64,000 bases of DNA from Roseovarius confluentis (GTDB taxonomy: Bacteria > Pseudomonadota > Alphaproteobacteria > Rhodobacterales > Rhodobacteraceae): assembly GCF_002917925.1 (NCBI RefSeq), contig NZ_PPFE01000012.1, positions 1 through 64,000 of the forward strand, given 5' to 3'. The notes beneath the pieces were generated by a model. The model did not search any database. It saw only the letters and a list, made by a program, of their open reading frames with translations, and was not told the DNA's origin. The position numbers and the translations under genes are program-made. Shown here piece by piece: positions 51,843-60,120 of this stretch (its first letter is position 1; every line of letters begins with the position of its first letter).

Positions 51843-52835
51843 TCAGTTCAGGGCTTCGTCCGTGATCTGGTGGGTCCAGGCGGCCTCGCCCGGGTCCTCG
51901 GTGATCACCGGGTCGGAGCCGCCCGAGAGCAGCGAGTCGACCGTGCGCTGGAAGTCTTCCGGGTCGAGCGCGCCGTTGGAGCCGGCCGTCAGCTTGGCGA
52001 CCTCACCCATCATGCGCTTCTGGTGCTTCTCGGTCTGTGCGCCGGTGGCGTCGTTGTCGAGCACGATCATCGCGGCCTCGTCGGGGTTTTCCTCGGCCCA
52101 TTTCCAGCCTTTCATCGAGGCGCGCACGAAGCGGGTCATCTTGTCGGCGAACTCGGGATCTTCGAGGTTCTCTTCCAGCACGTACATGCCGTCCTCGAGC
52201 GTGGCGACGCCCTGGTCCTCGTACTTGAACACGACGAGGTCGTCGGGGGTCAGTCCGGCGTCGATGACCTGCCAGTATTCATTGTAGGTCATGGTCGAGA
52301 CGCAGGCGGCCTGGTTTTGCAGCAGGGGATCGACGTTGAAGCCCTGTTTCAGGACGGTGACGCCATCCTCGCCGCCCTCGGTCGGGATGCCGAGCTGGCT
52401 CATCCATGACAGGAAGGGGTATTCGTTGCCGAAGAACCAGACGCCGAGCGTCTTGCCGCGGAAATCCTCGGGGCCTTCGATGCCGGTGTCCTTGCGGCAG
52501 GTCAGCATCATGCCGGAGCTTTTGAAGGGCTGGGCGATGTTGACGAGGGGCAGGCCCTTTTCGCGGCTGGCCAGGGCGGACGGCATCCAGTCGATGATGA
52601 CGTCCGCGCCGCCGCCGGCGATGACCTGCGCCGGGGCGATGTCGGGCCCGCCGGGCTTGATGGTGACGTTCAGGTCTTCCTCTTCGTAGAAGCCCTGGTC
52701 TTGCGCCACGTAGTAGCCGGCGAATTGCGATTGCGTCACCCATTTGAGTTGCAGCGTGACGTCATCGGCGGCCTGGGCCATGCCACCCCAGAGGGTGGCG
52801 GCGGCGAGGCCAAGCGTAGTGGTGAGATGTTTCAT
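51843..52835 (-). CDS. ABC importer substrate-binding protein (NMT1/THI5-like)
   Basis: This 330-aa periplasmic protein has a signal peptide (ending near AQA at residues 20-22) and the NMT1/THI5 fold: VTLQLKWVTQSQFAGYYVAQ, then QGFYEEEDLNVTIKPGGPDI and a later DVIIDWMPSALA. ThiY, which binds formylaminopyrimidine, has the same architecture, as do riboflavin- and sulfonate-type binders. In this locus, beside dihydropyrimidinase and PreA/PreT, the ligand is probably a pyrimidine, hydantoin or related ring. The ligand is inference from context. Confidence 0.88.
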   Translation of the reverse strand: MKHLTTTLGLAAATLWGGMAQAADDVTLQLKWVTQSQFAGYYVAQDQGFYEEEDLNVTIKPGGPDIAPAQVIAGGGADVIIDWMPSALASREKGLPLVNIAQPFKSSGMMLTCRKDTGIEGPEDFRGKTLGVWFFGNEYPFLSWMSQLGIPTEGGEDGVTVLKQGFNVDPLLQNQAACVSTMTYNEYWQVIDAGLTPDDLVVFKYEDQGVATLEDGMYVLEENLEDPEFADKMTRFVRASMKGWKWAEENPDEAAMIVLDNDATGAQTEKHQKRMMGEVAKLTAGSNGALDPEDFQRTVDSLLSGGSDPVITEDPGEAAWTHQITDEALN

Positions 52836-52864
52836 TGTCTTCTCCCTGTTCTGGTTTGCTTTGG

Positions 52865-53710
52865 TTATGTCCGGCCCCGTTGGGACGGGTGCCAGAAGGT
52901 GACGGCGCGCTCGATGAGGGCGACCGCGCCGTAAAATCCCGAACCGGCGAGGGCGGCGACGACGATCTCGGCCCAGACGAGATCCATCGCGAGGCGCCCC
53001 ACCGAGGTGGAAATGCGAAAGCCCATGCCCTGGATGGGCGAGCCGAAGAATTCGGCCACGATGGCGCCGATGAGGGCGAGCGTGGTGCCGATCTTGAGCC
53101 CGTTGAAGACGAAGGGCATGGCGGCGGGCAGGCGGAGTTTCAGGAGCGTGGTCCAGTAGCCTGCGGCGTAGGTGCGCATCAGGTCACGCTGCATGGCGTC
53201 GGCCTCGGAGAGGCCCTGGACGGTGTTCACCAGCATGGGGAAGAACACCATGACGACGACGACGGCGGCCTTCGACTGCCAGTCGAAGCCGAACCACATG
53301 ACGAGGATGGGGGCGAGGCCGATGATGGGAAGCGCGGCGGCGAAGTTGCCCACGGGCAGCAGGCCGCGTTTCAGGAAATCGGAGCGGTCGACGGCGATGG
53401 CCGTCAGGAACGCGGCGCCGCAGCCGAGGATGTAGCCGGTGAGCGCGCCCTTGATGGCGGTCTGTAGGAAATCGCCCCAGAGGATGTTGAGAGAGTTCGC
53501 GAAGGTCACGGCGATGACGCTGGGGGCGGGCAGGAGGGCGAGCTTGATCCCGAGGCCCCAGACGAGGCACTCCCAGACCGCGATGAGCGTGGCCCCGAAG
53601 ACGATGGGCGCGGCCAGCTGCGCGGCGGTGTTCTGCGGGTGGCGCGCGAGGCGGGTGTTGATCCACCAGCCCACGGCCCAGATGAGCGCCCCTGCGATCA
53701 GCCAGCTCAT
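52865..53710 (-). CDS. ABC importer permease, second subunit
   Basis: The 281-aa inner-membrane protein belongs to the binding-protein-dependent transport (SsuC/TauC/ThiX) family, with about seven helices. The EAA-type coupling loop is in DLMRTYAAGYWTTLLKLRLP followed by AAMPFVFNGLKIG. It begins four bases inside the other permease gene (overlap), so the two are translated together and probably form a heterodimer. Confidence 0.9.
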   Translation of the reverse strand: MSWLIAGALIWAVGWWINTRLARHPQNTAAQLAAPIVFGATLIAVWECLVWGLGIKLALLPAPSVIAVTFANSLNILWGDFLQTAIKGALTGYILGCGAAFLTAIAVDRSDFLKRGLLPVGNFAAALPIIGLAPILVMWFGFDWQSKAAVVVVMVFFPMLVNTVQGLSEADAMQRDLMRTYAAGYWTTLLKLRLPAAMPFVFNGLKIGTTLALIGAIVAEFFGSPIQGMGFRISTSVGRLAMDLVWAEIVVAALAGSGFYGAVALIERAVTFWHPSQRGRT

Positions 53711-54582
53711 GCTGCCATCCCCATTCGTCTGAGCGTGATGCGCTGGATGAGGCCGATCAGGCCCACCAGAACGGCGGCGAGGGTGGCGGCCATGATCAGC
53801 GCGCTCCAGATCTGGATGGTCTGGCCGTAATAGCTGCCGGCCAGGAGCCGCGCGCCAAGGCCCGCGACGGCGCCGGTGGGCAGCTCACCCACGATGGCGC
53901 CCACGAGGCTGGCGGCCATGGCGATTTTCAGCGAGGTGAAGAAATAGGGCATGGAGGACGGCAGGCGCAGTTTCCAGAAGGTCTGGGACCGGCTGGCGTT
54001 CCAGGTGCGCATCTGGTCGAGTTGCATTTGGCTAGGGCTGCGCAGGCCCTTGACCATGCCGACGACGACCGGGAAAAACGACAGGTACATCGAGATCATG
54101 GCCTTGGGCAACAGGCCGGAGATGCCGACCGCGTTCAGCACGACGATGATCATGGGCGCGATGGCGAGGATCGGGATGGTCTGGGACGCGATGACCCAGG
54201 GCATGACGCTCATGTCCATGGTGCGGTTGTAGACGATGCCGATGGCCAGAAGCGTGCCGAGCGCGGTGCCGAGGAGGAAACCGAGCGCGGTGGAGCTGAA
54301 GGTGATCCAGCTGTGGTAAATGAGCGACCGCTTGGAAAAGGGCCGCCCGCTGGCGATCATCGCGCCGGTGGTGTTCCAGATCTCGGTCGCCACCTGGTGC
54401 GGCGCGGGCAGCTTGGGCTTTTCCTGGGACCAGGTGTCGGCCACCAGTTCGGGGAAGGTCAGCGTGACCTCGGCCCGCGCGGCCTTGTCATAGGCCCAGG
54501 GCGCGTTGAGCGCGACCGCGCCGGCATACCAGAGCGCGATGAGGGTCGCGACGACCGTCAGGACGGGAACGACATTGCGCAT
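53707..54582 (-). CDS. ABC importer permease, first subunit
   Basis: The 291-aa permease has an N-terminal helix (about 5-25), a periplasmic segment of roughly 70 residues (TFPELVADTWSQEKPKLPAP) longer than usual for this family, then six helices. The coupling loop is MRTWNASRSQTFWKLRLPSS followed by MPYFFTSLKIAM. The start at 54582 is chosen over an upstream in-frame Met. Its end overlaps the second permease gene. Confidence 0.88.
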   Translation of the reverse strand: MRNVVPVLTVVATLIALWYAGAVALNAPWAYDKAARAEVTLTFPELVADTWSQEKPKLPAPHQVATEIWNTTGAMIASGRPFSKRSLIYHSWITFSSTALGFLLGTALGTLLAIGIVYNRTMDMSVMPWVIASQTIPILAIAPMIIVVLNAVGISGLLPKAMISMYLSFFPVVVGMVKGLRSPSQMQLDQMRTWNASRSQTFWKLRLPSSMPYFFTSLKIAMAASLVGAIVGELPTGAVAGLGARLLAGSYYGQTIQIWSALIMAATLAAVLVGLIGLIQRITLRRMGMAA

Positions 54583-54641
54583 CAGGGCGCCTCCCGCCCC
54601 GGCCACCGAGCCGGGGCCTCTGGGCCCGCGGTGAGCAGGAG

Positions 54642-54662
54642 GCCCCGGATCAGGTCCGGGGC
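54642..54662. repeat. 21-bp alphaproteobacterial palindrome, copy 2 (variant)
   Basis: GCCCCGGATC followed by AGGTCCGGGGC is the same palindrome with compensatory changes in both arms, so the stem is kept. It lies between the ATP-binding gene and the permease gene. Confidence 0.7.
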
Positions 54663-54675
54663 GGGCGGTGCAAGC

Positions 54676-55482
54676 TCAGCCCTCATAGCTGTGCCCCGAG
54701 CGGAGCCCGTCGCGGACGCGATGGGCGATTTCGAGGAATTCCGGCGTGTCGCGGATATCGAGCGGGCGTTCGCGCGGCAGGGTGCTTTCGATCACGTCGG
54801 CGATGCGGCCGGGGCGCGGGGACATGACGACGATTTTCGTGCTCAGGTACACCGCCTCGGGGATCGAGTGGGTGACGAAGCAGATGGTCTTGTTCGTGCG
54901 GTCCCAGAGGTGCAGGAGCTGTTCGTTTAGGTGGTCGCGGACAATCTCATCGAGCGCGCCGAAAGGTTCGTCCATCAAGAGGATATCGGCGTCGAAGGCC
55001 AGCGCCCGGGCGATGGAGGCGCGTTGCTGCATCCCGCCCGAAAGCTGCCAGGGGAATTTCTTTTCGAACCCCGCGAGATCGACCAGTTCGAGAACGCGGG
55101 CGATGCGGGCGTTTTGATCGGACTTGGAGTAACCCATGATCTCCAGCGGCAGACGGATGTTGCCGCCGATGGTGCGCCATGGGTAGAGGCCCGCGGCCTG
55201 GAAAACGTAGCCGTAGGCGCGGCGCTGACGGGCCTCGGCGGGGGTCATGCCGTTGACGGAAATGCTGCCGCCGGTGGGGTGTTCGAGATCGGCCATGCAG
55301 CGCAGGAAGGTGGTCTTGCCACAGCCGGATGGGCCGATGAAGGAGACGAAATCGCCCTTTTGCACGTCCAGCGTCACGTCCTTGAGCGCGTGCACCGGGC
55401 CGTCATTGGTCTGGAAGGTCAGTGACAGGTCGCGGGCGGCGATCACGGGGCTGGCTGTCGAGGTGGCTTGGGCGTCTTGCAT
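54676..55482 (-). CDS. ABC importer ATP-binding protein
   Basis: This 268-aa ATPase powers the importer. Walker A is FIGPSGCGKTTFLR, the Q-loop is YVFQAAGLYPWRTIG, the signature is WQLSGGMQQRASIARALA and Walker B is ILLMDEPFGALDE; the switch His is in CFVTHSIPEAVYL. It resembles SsuB/TauB/ThiZ ATPases. It is the first gene of the importer operon, in the same direction as the dihydropyrimidinase gene 473 bp upstream. Confidence 0.93.
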   Translation of the reverse strand: MQDAQATSTASPVIAARDLSLTFQTNDGPVHALKDVTLDVQKGDFVSFIGPSGCGKTTFLRCMADLEHPTGGSISVNGMTPAEARQRRAYGYVFQAAGLYPWRTIGGNIRLPLEIMGYSKSDQNARIARVLELVDLAGFEKKFPWQLSGGMQQRASIARALAFDADILLMDEPFGALDEIVRDHLNEQLLHLWDRTNKTICFVTHSIPEAVYLSTKIVVMSPRPGRIADVIESTLPRERPLDIRDTPEFLEIAHRVRDGLRSGHSYEG

Positions 55483-55624
55483 TACGGTGTCGTGTCTCCG
55501 GGCCGGGTGGAAGGAACAATCCCACGCCGCAAGGCGGTGTCAAGGCAGGTCCCGGCGTCATCTGCCTGTGGTGCAGGCACATGATGAATTTGCGGGCAGT
55601 GGCGCGGGCGGATGGGGACTTGGT

Positions 55625-55951
55625 TCATTCGCAGGGGGCCAGGTTTTCGACCGCGCCGTCGGGCAGGGTCAGCGTCACGCCGCTGCCATCGGCGCTGCGG
55701 GTGATGCCGAGGACCTTTTTGCGGCTGTCGGCGTCGCCGGGGCAGGTGGCCATGAGCGTGCCGGTCTGCACGGCGGTGATCTGGCAGATCGCGCCGTGCA
55801 GGTTGAGGTGCCCCGCGACGATGGCGACCTCGTTTTCCTTGTTGCTGTCCTCGCCGAGGATGCGAGCGCAGCCGTCGGGGTTGCCGAGTGGCGCGGCCAG
55901 CTGGGCCGTGGCCGGGCTGGCCAGCAGGAGAAGGGTGAGGGCGAGACGCAT
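55625..55951 (-). CDS. Small exported protein of unknown function
   Basis: The 108-aa product begins MRLALTLLLLASPATAQLAA, a signal peptide cleaved near residue 16. The mature part holds four cysteines (DGCARIL, AICQITA, ATCPGD and the penultimate residue), enough for two disulfides, and looks beta-rich. It starts 4 bp after the dihydropyrimidinase stop codon and is probably co-transcribed. No family was recognised. Confidence 0.72.
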   Translation of the reverse strand: MRLALTLLLLASPATAQLAAPLGNPDGCARILGEDSNKENEVAIVAGHLNLHGAICQITAVQTGTLMATCPGDADSRKKVLGITRSADGSGVTLTLPDGAVENLAPCE

Positions 55952-55955
55952 GGGG

Positions 55956-57419
55956 TCAGATGCCCGCCGGGATGTTGAGCGGATCGCGTTCGATCATCTT
56001 GGGGGCCGTCAGCGCCTTCCATTTCGACAGCGCCTCATGCGCCGAGGGGAAGGCCGGGCGGGGGACGAAGCGGCCGCGGCCGGGTTGCGGCTGGGAGTTT
56101 TGGCCCCAGGCCCAGATGACCTCGCCGCGCGAGATGGTGTAGCGGGCATTGGCCGTGACCTCGAAGCCCTCGAACACGTTGTAGTCGAGGATCGAATGGT
56201 GGTTGGAGGCCGAGATCGTCTTGGTGATCTTGGGGTCCCAGACCACGATGTCGGCGTCGGCCCCTTCGACGATGGCGCCCTTCTTGGGGTAGATGTTGAG
56301 GATCTTGGCGACGTTGGTCGAAGTCACCGCGACGAATTCGTTGGGCGTGAGGCGGCCGGTTTCAACGCCGCGGGTCCAGAGCACGGGCATGCGTTCCTCG
56401 AGCCCGTTGGAGCCGTTGGGGATCTTGGTGAAATCGTCCACGCCCATGCGTTTCTGCTCGGTCGAGAAGGCCGCGTGGTCGGTGGCGACGACCTGCAGGG
56501 AACCGGCCTGAAGGCCCGCCCAGAGGCTGTCCTGGTGTTCCTTGTTGCGGAAGGGGGGCGACATGACGCGGCGGGCGGCATGGTCCCAGTCGGTGTTGAA
56601 GTATTCGCCTTCGTCGAGCGTGAGGAATTGCGCCAAAGGCTCGCCATAGACGCGCATCCCCTTCTGGCGGGCGCGACGGATGGCCTCGTGCGCCTGTTCG
56701 CAGGAGACGTGCACGATATAGAGCGGCACGCCGGCGGCATCGGCGATGGTGATGGCGCGGTTGGCGGCCTCGCCCTCGAACTCGGGCGGGCGGGAATAGG
56801 CGTGGCCCTCGGGGCCGGTGATGCCCTTGGACAGCATCTCCTGCTGCATGTCGGCGACCAGATCGCCGTTCTCGGCATGGACCATGGGCAGCGCGCCCAG
56901 CTCGCGGCAGCGCTTGAAGGAGGCGAACATCTCGTCATCCTCGATCATCAGCGCGCCCTTGTAGGCCATGAAATGCTTGAAGGAGTTGACGCCCATGTCG
57001 ACGGCGTCCTTCATCTCGTTGAAGATGGTCTCGTTCCAGCCGGTGACCGCCATGTGATAGCCGATATCGGAACAGATCTGGGGGGCGGATTTGCGGTGCC
57101 ATTCCTCGATGGCGTTCTTGATCGAGCCGTCGGCGCCGGGCAGGCAGAAATCCACCAGCATCGTGGTGCCGCCACAGGCCGCCGCCCAGGTGCCGGTCTC
57201 GAAGGTCTCGGCCGCCGTGGTTCCCATGAAGGGCATTTCCAGATGCGTGTGCGGGTCGATGCCGCCGGGGATGACATAGGCGCCCTCGGCGTCGATGGTC
57301 TCGTCGCCCTTGAGGTCCTCGCCGATCTGCTTGATCTTTTCGTCCTCGATCAGGACATCGGCCTTCCACGTGCGGTCGGCGGTGCAGACGGTGCCGTTCT
57401 TGATGACTTTGGTGGTCAT
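55956..57419 (-). CDS. hydA: Dihydropyrimidinase (D-hydantoinase family)
   Basis: This 487-aa enzyme opens the ring of 5,6-dihydrouracil/-thymine (or hydantoins) to the N-carbamoyl acid. It is an amidohydrolase with a binuclear zinc site: His57 and His59 (IDPHTHLEM), carboxylated Lys154 (FMAYKGALMI), His181 (MVHAENGD), His237 (YIVHVSCE) and Asp314 (VATDHAAFS). Length and the C-terminal tail fit bacterial dihydropyrimidinases. With PreA/PreT and the M20 hydrolase nearby it performs the middle step of reductive pyrimidine breakdown. Confidence 0.94.
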   Translation of the reverse strand: MTTKVIKNGTVCTADRTWKADVLIEDEKIKQIGEDLKGDETIDAEGAYVIPGGIDPHTHLEMPFMGTTAAETFETGTWAAACGGTTMLVDFCLPGADGSIKNAIEEWHRKSAPQICSDIGYHMAVTGWNETIFNEMKDAVDMGVNSFKHFMAYKGALMIEDDEMFASFKRCRELGALPMVHAENGDLVADMQQEMLSKGITGPEGHAYSRPPEFEGEAANRAITIADAAGVPLYIVHVSCEQAHEAIRRARQKGMRVYGEPLAQFLTLDEGEYFNTDWDHAARRVMSPPFRNKEHQDSLWAGLQAGSLQVVATDHAAFSTEQKRMGVDDFTKIPNGSNGLEERMPVLWTRGVETGRLTPNEFVAVTSTNVAKILNIYPKKGAIVEGADADIVVWDPKITKTISASNHHSILDYNVFEGFEVTANARYTISRGEVIWAWGQNSQPQPGRGRFVPRPAFPSAHEALSKWKALTAPKMIERDPLNIPAGI

Positions 57420-57443
57420 TGGGTGTCTCCCTGGTGCTACGCA

Positions 57444-57464
57444 GTCCCGGACTTGATCCGGGAC
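57444..57464. repeat. 21-bp alphaproteobacterial palindrome, copy 3
   Basis: GTCCCGGACT and TGATCCGGGAC make a palindrome with 9-bp perfect arms. It lies one base from the stop codon of the GIY-YIG gene and 25 bp from the hydA start. Confidence 0.8.
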
Positions 57465-57465
57465 C

Positions 57466-57756
57466 TCAGAGAAACGAGGCCTCCATGCTCAAGTCGGACC
57501 AGCTTGGGTTTGCGTGTTCGATCAGCTTGTTTTTCCACTCGCGCCGCAAGCGTTTCAACTTGCGTTCGCGGGCGACGGCGGCATCCAGTGTCTCGTGGGT
57601 CTCGAAATAGACGAGCTTGGTTATGTTGTATTTCGAGGTGTGCACGGACCTGGCCTCCAGCCGGTGCTGGGCCGCGCGGTCGCGCAGGTTGCCTGTGGTT
57701 CCAACGTAGATCGCCGTGTTTGAACCGCAGGCCATGATGTAGGTGTAGAACGCCAT
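57466..57756 (-). CDS. GIY-YIG nuclease-like small protein
   Basis: The 96-aa protein is a stand-alone GIY-YIG domain of the UPF0213/URI type. It reads MAFYTYIMACGSNTAIYVGT followed by TGNLRDRAAQH, where the Y-x-Y-I-M and Y-V-G pair is the GIY-YIG signature, an Arg follows in the helix, and the C-terminus has EANPSWSDL-like HANPSWSDL. Such proteins may cut DNA, but most have no proven role. It is wedged between two steps of pyrimidine catabolism and is bracketed by three palindromic repeats. Confidence 0.88.
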   Translation of the reverse strand: MAFYTYIMACGSNTAIYVGTTGNLRDRAAQHRLEARSVHTSKYNITKLVYFETHETLDAAVARERKLKRLRREWKNKLIEHANPSWSDLSMEASFL

Positions 57757-57822
57757 GGACCGGTGGTGTGGGAACATGGTTAATTTGATGTAAACGCGGC
57801 TTTGGTGTTTGTGGCGGGACGC

Positions 57823-57901
57823 GGGTGGCTGGGAGGTCCCGGATCAAGTCCGGGGCTGCGTTGCGCCGGGTGGCTGGGAGGTCCCGGATCAAGTCCGGGA
57901 C
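57823..57901. repeat. Tandem pair of repeat units with 21-bp palindromes, copies 4 and 5
   Basis: A unit starting GGGTGGCTGGGAG and containing the palindrome arms GTCCCGGATC/AAGTCCGGG occurs at 57823 and again at 57868, a period of 45 bp. The palindromes lie at 57836-57856 and 57881-57901. They fill the gap between the GIY-YIG gene start and the 3' end of the M20 hydrolase gene. Confidence 0.85.
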
Positions 57902-57930
57902 GTCGAATGATCGTGTGACGATCATTCGAC
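57902..57930. repeat. Perfect 13-bp hairpin at the M20 hydrolase stop codon
   Basis: GTCGAATGATCGT (57902-57914) and ACGATCATTCGAC (57918-57930) pair perfectly around a 3-nt loop. The right arm includes the last codons and stop codon of the hydrolase gene. No T-run follows. Confidence 0.75.
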
Positions 57931-59172
57931 GATCTCCGCCGTCTCGACCACCGCGTGCATCAGGACGTCCGCGCCCGCCGTGGCCCAGTCCTTGGAGATT
58001 TCCTCGGCCTCGTTGTGGCTGAGGCCGTCGACGCAGGGGCACATGACCATCGCTGTCGGCGCGACGTCGTTGATCCAGCAGGCGTCGTGGCCCGCGCCCG
58101 AGACGATCTCCATGTGGGAATAGCCCAGCCGTTCGGCGGCGTCGCGGACGGCCTTGACGCAGGTCTCGTCGAAAGCGGGCGGGTTGAACTGGCCGACGAT
58201 CTCGGAGGAAAAGCCGACCTCGATGTCCTCGCAGAGCTTCGGGGCCTTTTCCAGAAGTTCGGCAACCATGCCTTCGAGTTTGTCCAGGTCGGGCGAGCGG
58301 AAGTCGATGGTGAAGACGGCCTTGCCGGGGATGATGTTGCGGCTGTTGGGATAGACGTTGGCCTGGCCGATGGCGCCCACGGCATTGGGCTGGTTCTTCA
58401 TGGCGATCTCGTGGACCAGTTCTGTGATCCGGGCGAGGCCGCGACCGGCGTTCTTGCGCATGTGCATCGGGGTCGAGCCGGTGTGGCTTTCCTTGCCCGT
58501 GACGGTGCATTCGATCCAGCGCAGGCCCTGGCCGTGAGTGACGACGCCGATATCCTTGCCTTCGGCCTCGAGGATAGGGCCTTGTTCGATATGCAGCTCG
58601 AAGAAGGCGTGCATCTTGCGGCTTCCCACCGGCTCGTCGCCCTTCCAGCCGATGCGATCGAGCTCGTCGCCGAATTTCTTGCCGTCGGCATCGACGCGGT
58701 CGTAGGCCCATTGCTGGTCGTGCACGCCGGCGAAGACGCCCGAGGCGAGCATGGCGGGGGCGTAGCGCGTGCCTTCCTCGTTGGTCCAGTTGGTGACGAC
58801 GATGGGGTGTTTCGTCTTGATGCCGAGGTCGTTGAGAGTGCGGATGATTTCCAGCCCCCCCAACACCCCGAGCACGCCATCATACTTGCCGCCCGTGGGC
58901 TGCGTGTCGAGGTGGGAGCCGACATAAACGGGGAGCGCGTCGGGGTCTGTGCCCTCGCGCCGGGCGAACATGTTGCCCATCGTGTCGAGGCCCATGGTCA
59001 TGCCCGCCGCCTCGCACCAGGATTGAAAGAGCGCGCGGCCCTCGGCATCCTCGTCGGTCAGGGTCTGGCGGTTGTTGCCGCCCGCGACGCCCGGGCCGAT
59101 CTTGGCCATTTCCATCAGGCTGTCCCAGAGCCGGTCGCCGTCGATCTTGAGATTTTGGCCCGGTGCGGTCAT
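57922..59172 (-). CDS. M20-family N-carbamoyl-amino-acid hydrolase / beta-ureidopropionase
   Basis: This 416-aa zinc amidohydrolase removes the carbamoyl group from N-carbamoyl-beta-alanine (or N-carbamoyl-L-amino acids), releasing CO2, ammonia and the amino acid. Metal-site motifs are VYVGSHLDTQPTGGKYDGVL, VTNWTNEEGTRYAP, FFELHIEQGPILE and the late His in VDGLSHNEAEEI. It is the last step after dihydropyrimidinase. The gene is divergent from the TetR gene, with a RutR-like operator between them. Confidence 0.92.
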   Translation of the reverse strand: MTAPGQNLKIDGDRLWDSLMEMAKIGPGVAGGNNRQTLTDEDAEGRALFQSWCEAAGMTMGLDTMGNMFARREGTDPDALPVYVGSHLDTQPTGGKYDGVLGVLGGLEIIRTLNDLGIKTKHPIVVTNWTNEEGTRYAPAMLASGVFAGVHDQQWAYDRVDADGKKFGDELDRIGWKGDEPVGSRKMHAFFELHIEQGPILEAEGKDIGVVTHGQGLRWIECTVTGKESHTGSTPMHMRKNAGRGLARITELVHEIAMKNQPNAVGAIGQANVYPNSRNIIPGKAVFTIDFRSPDLDKLEGMVAELLEKAPKLCEDIEVGFSSEIVGQFNPPAFDETCVKAVRDAAERLGYSHMEIVSGAGHDACWINDVAPTAMVMCPCVDGLSHNEAEEISKDWATAGADVLMHAVVETAEIVE

Positions 59173-59242
59173 CGCTGTCCCCTTGTCTGACGTATCATAG
59201 CACGGAAGGGCGCGATATTGGCTGCCATCCCGGTTGCCACTT

Positions 59243-59260
59243 TTTTACCAAATGGTAAAA
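59243..59260. promoter_or_regulatory. RutR-like operator between the hydrolase and rutR genes
   Basis: TTTTACCA-AA-TGGTAAAA is a perfect palindrome. Its core TTTACCA-N2-TGGTAAA matches the E. coli RutR consensus TTGACCA-N2-TGGTCAA at all but one base per half. It lies 71 bp before the hydrolase start and 93 bp before the regulator. Binding is inference. Confidence 0.7.
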
Positions 59261-59352
59261 CCACGATTGCGAAGCGGGGCGGGTCTGTCAAGCATTGCAC
59301 CTGTTGCTGGCCAATTCGGGCCGGGTGATGCTAAATCTTCGGGCAGTGAAAC

Positions 59353-59991
59353 ATGAGAGGCGCGATGGAAGACGGGACGCAGGCGGCGGGCGGCGCCAAG
59401 CCGAGCCGGATACAGTTGCGCAACCGCAAGCGCATATTGGACGCCGCGCTGGACGTGTTTTCGATGCACGGGTTCCGCGGCGCGACGCTGGACCAGATCG
59501 CCGAGGCGTCGGGGCTGTCGAAGCCCAACATCCTGTATTACTTCGCGGGCAAGCAAGAGATCCACGTCACGCTGCTGAGCGGTTTGATGGACACGTGGCT
59601 GGACCCGATGCGCGAGATCGACCCCGACGGCGAGCCGCTGGAGGAAATCCTGCGCTACGTGCATCGCAAGCTGGAGATGAGCCGGACGTTGCCGCGCGAG
59701 AGCCGGCTGTTCGCGAACGAGATCCTGCAAGGCGCGCCAAGGATCGGGGCGGGACTGGTGACGGATTTGAAGCCGCTGGTGGATGAGACCGCGGCGCTGA
59801 TCGAGACCTGGGCGGCGGAGGGGCGTCTGAAGCCGGTGGACGGGCGGCACCTGATCTTTTCGATCTGGGCCACGACGCAGCATTACGCTGATTTCGACGC
59901 GCAGGTTCAGGCGTTGATGGATGGGCGCGATACGCATGACGAGGCTGTGGTGTTTCTTGATGCGCTCTATCGCAGGATGCTGGCAATCTGA
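59353..59991 (+). CDS. rutR: TetR-family regulator, RutR-like
   Basis: This 212-aa repressor resembles E. coli RutR, which senses uracil and thymine and controls pyrimidine use. The helix-turn-helix reads FRGATLDQIAEASGLSKPNI followed by LYYF; the ligand domain shares LAPLK-like WLDPMREI, KLEMSRTLPRESRLFANEIL and HLIFSIWATTQHYADF with RutR. The palindrome upstream supports local control of the divergent hydrolase. Met at 59365 is an alternative start. Confidence 0.85.
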   Translation: MRGAMEDGTQAAGGAKPSRIQLRNRKRILDAALDVFSMHGFRGATLDQIAEASGLSKPNILYYFAGKQEIHVTLLSGLMDTWLDPMREIDPDGEPLEEILRYVHRKLEMSRTLPRESRLFANEILQGAPRIGAGLVTDLKPLVDETAALIETWAAEGRLKPVDGRHLIFSIWATTQHYADFDAQVQALMDGRDTHDEAVVFLDALYRRMLAI

Positions 59992-60120
59992 GGCGCGCGC
60001 GGGACAAAAACGCATAAAATGCTGCTTAGAATACGGTCGCGGCACCTGCCCGCTGCGTGGTATGAAGGCAGTTGGGTGCGGGCGCCGGATCTAGCGATCC
60101 CCCGTGTTTGGAGTGGATAC

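Noticed and set aside
57823..57901. Possible CRISPR array from the 45-bp tandem units
   Set aside because: Only two units, palindromic content shared with scattered copies, no spacer diversity and no cas genes.
57823..58711. Repeated PDLIRDL peptides in a minus-strand frame
   Set aside because: They come from translation of the 21-bp palindromes, not from a repeat protein.
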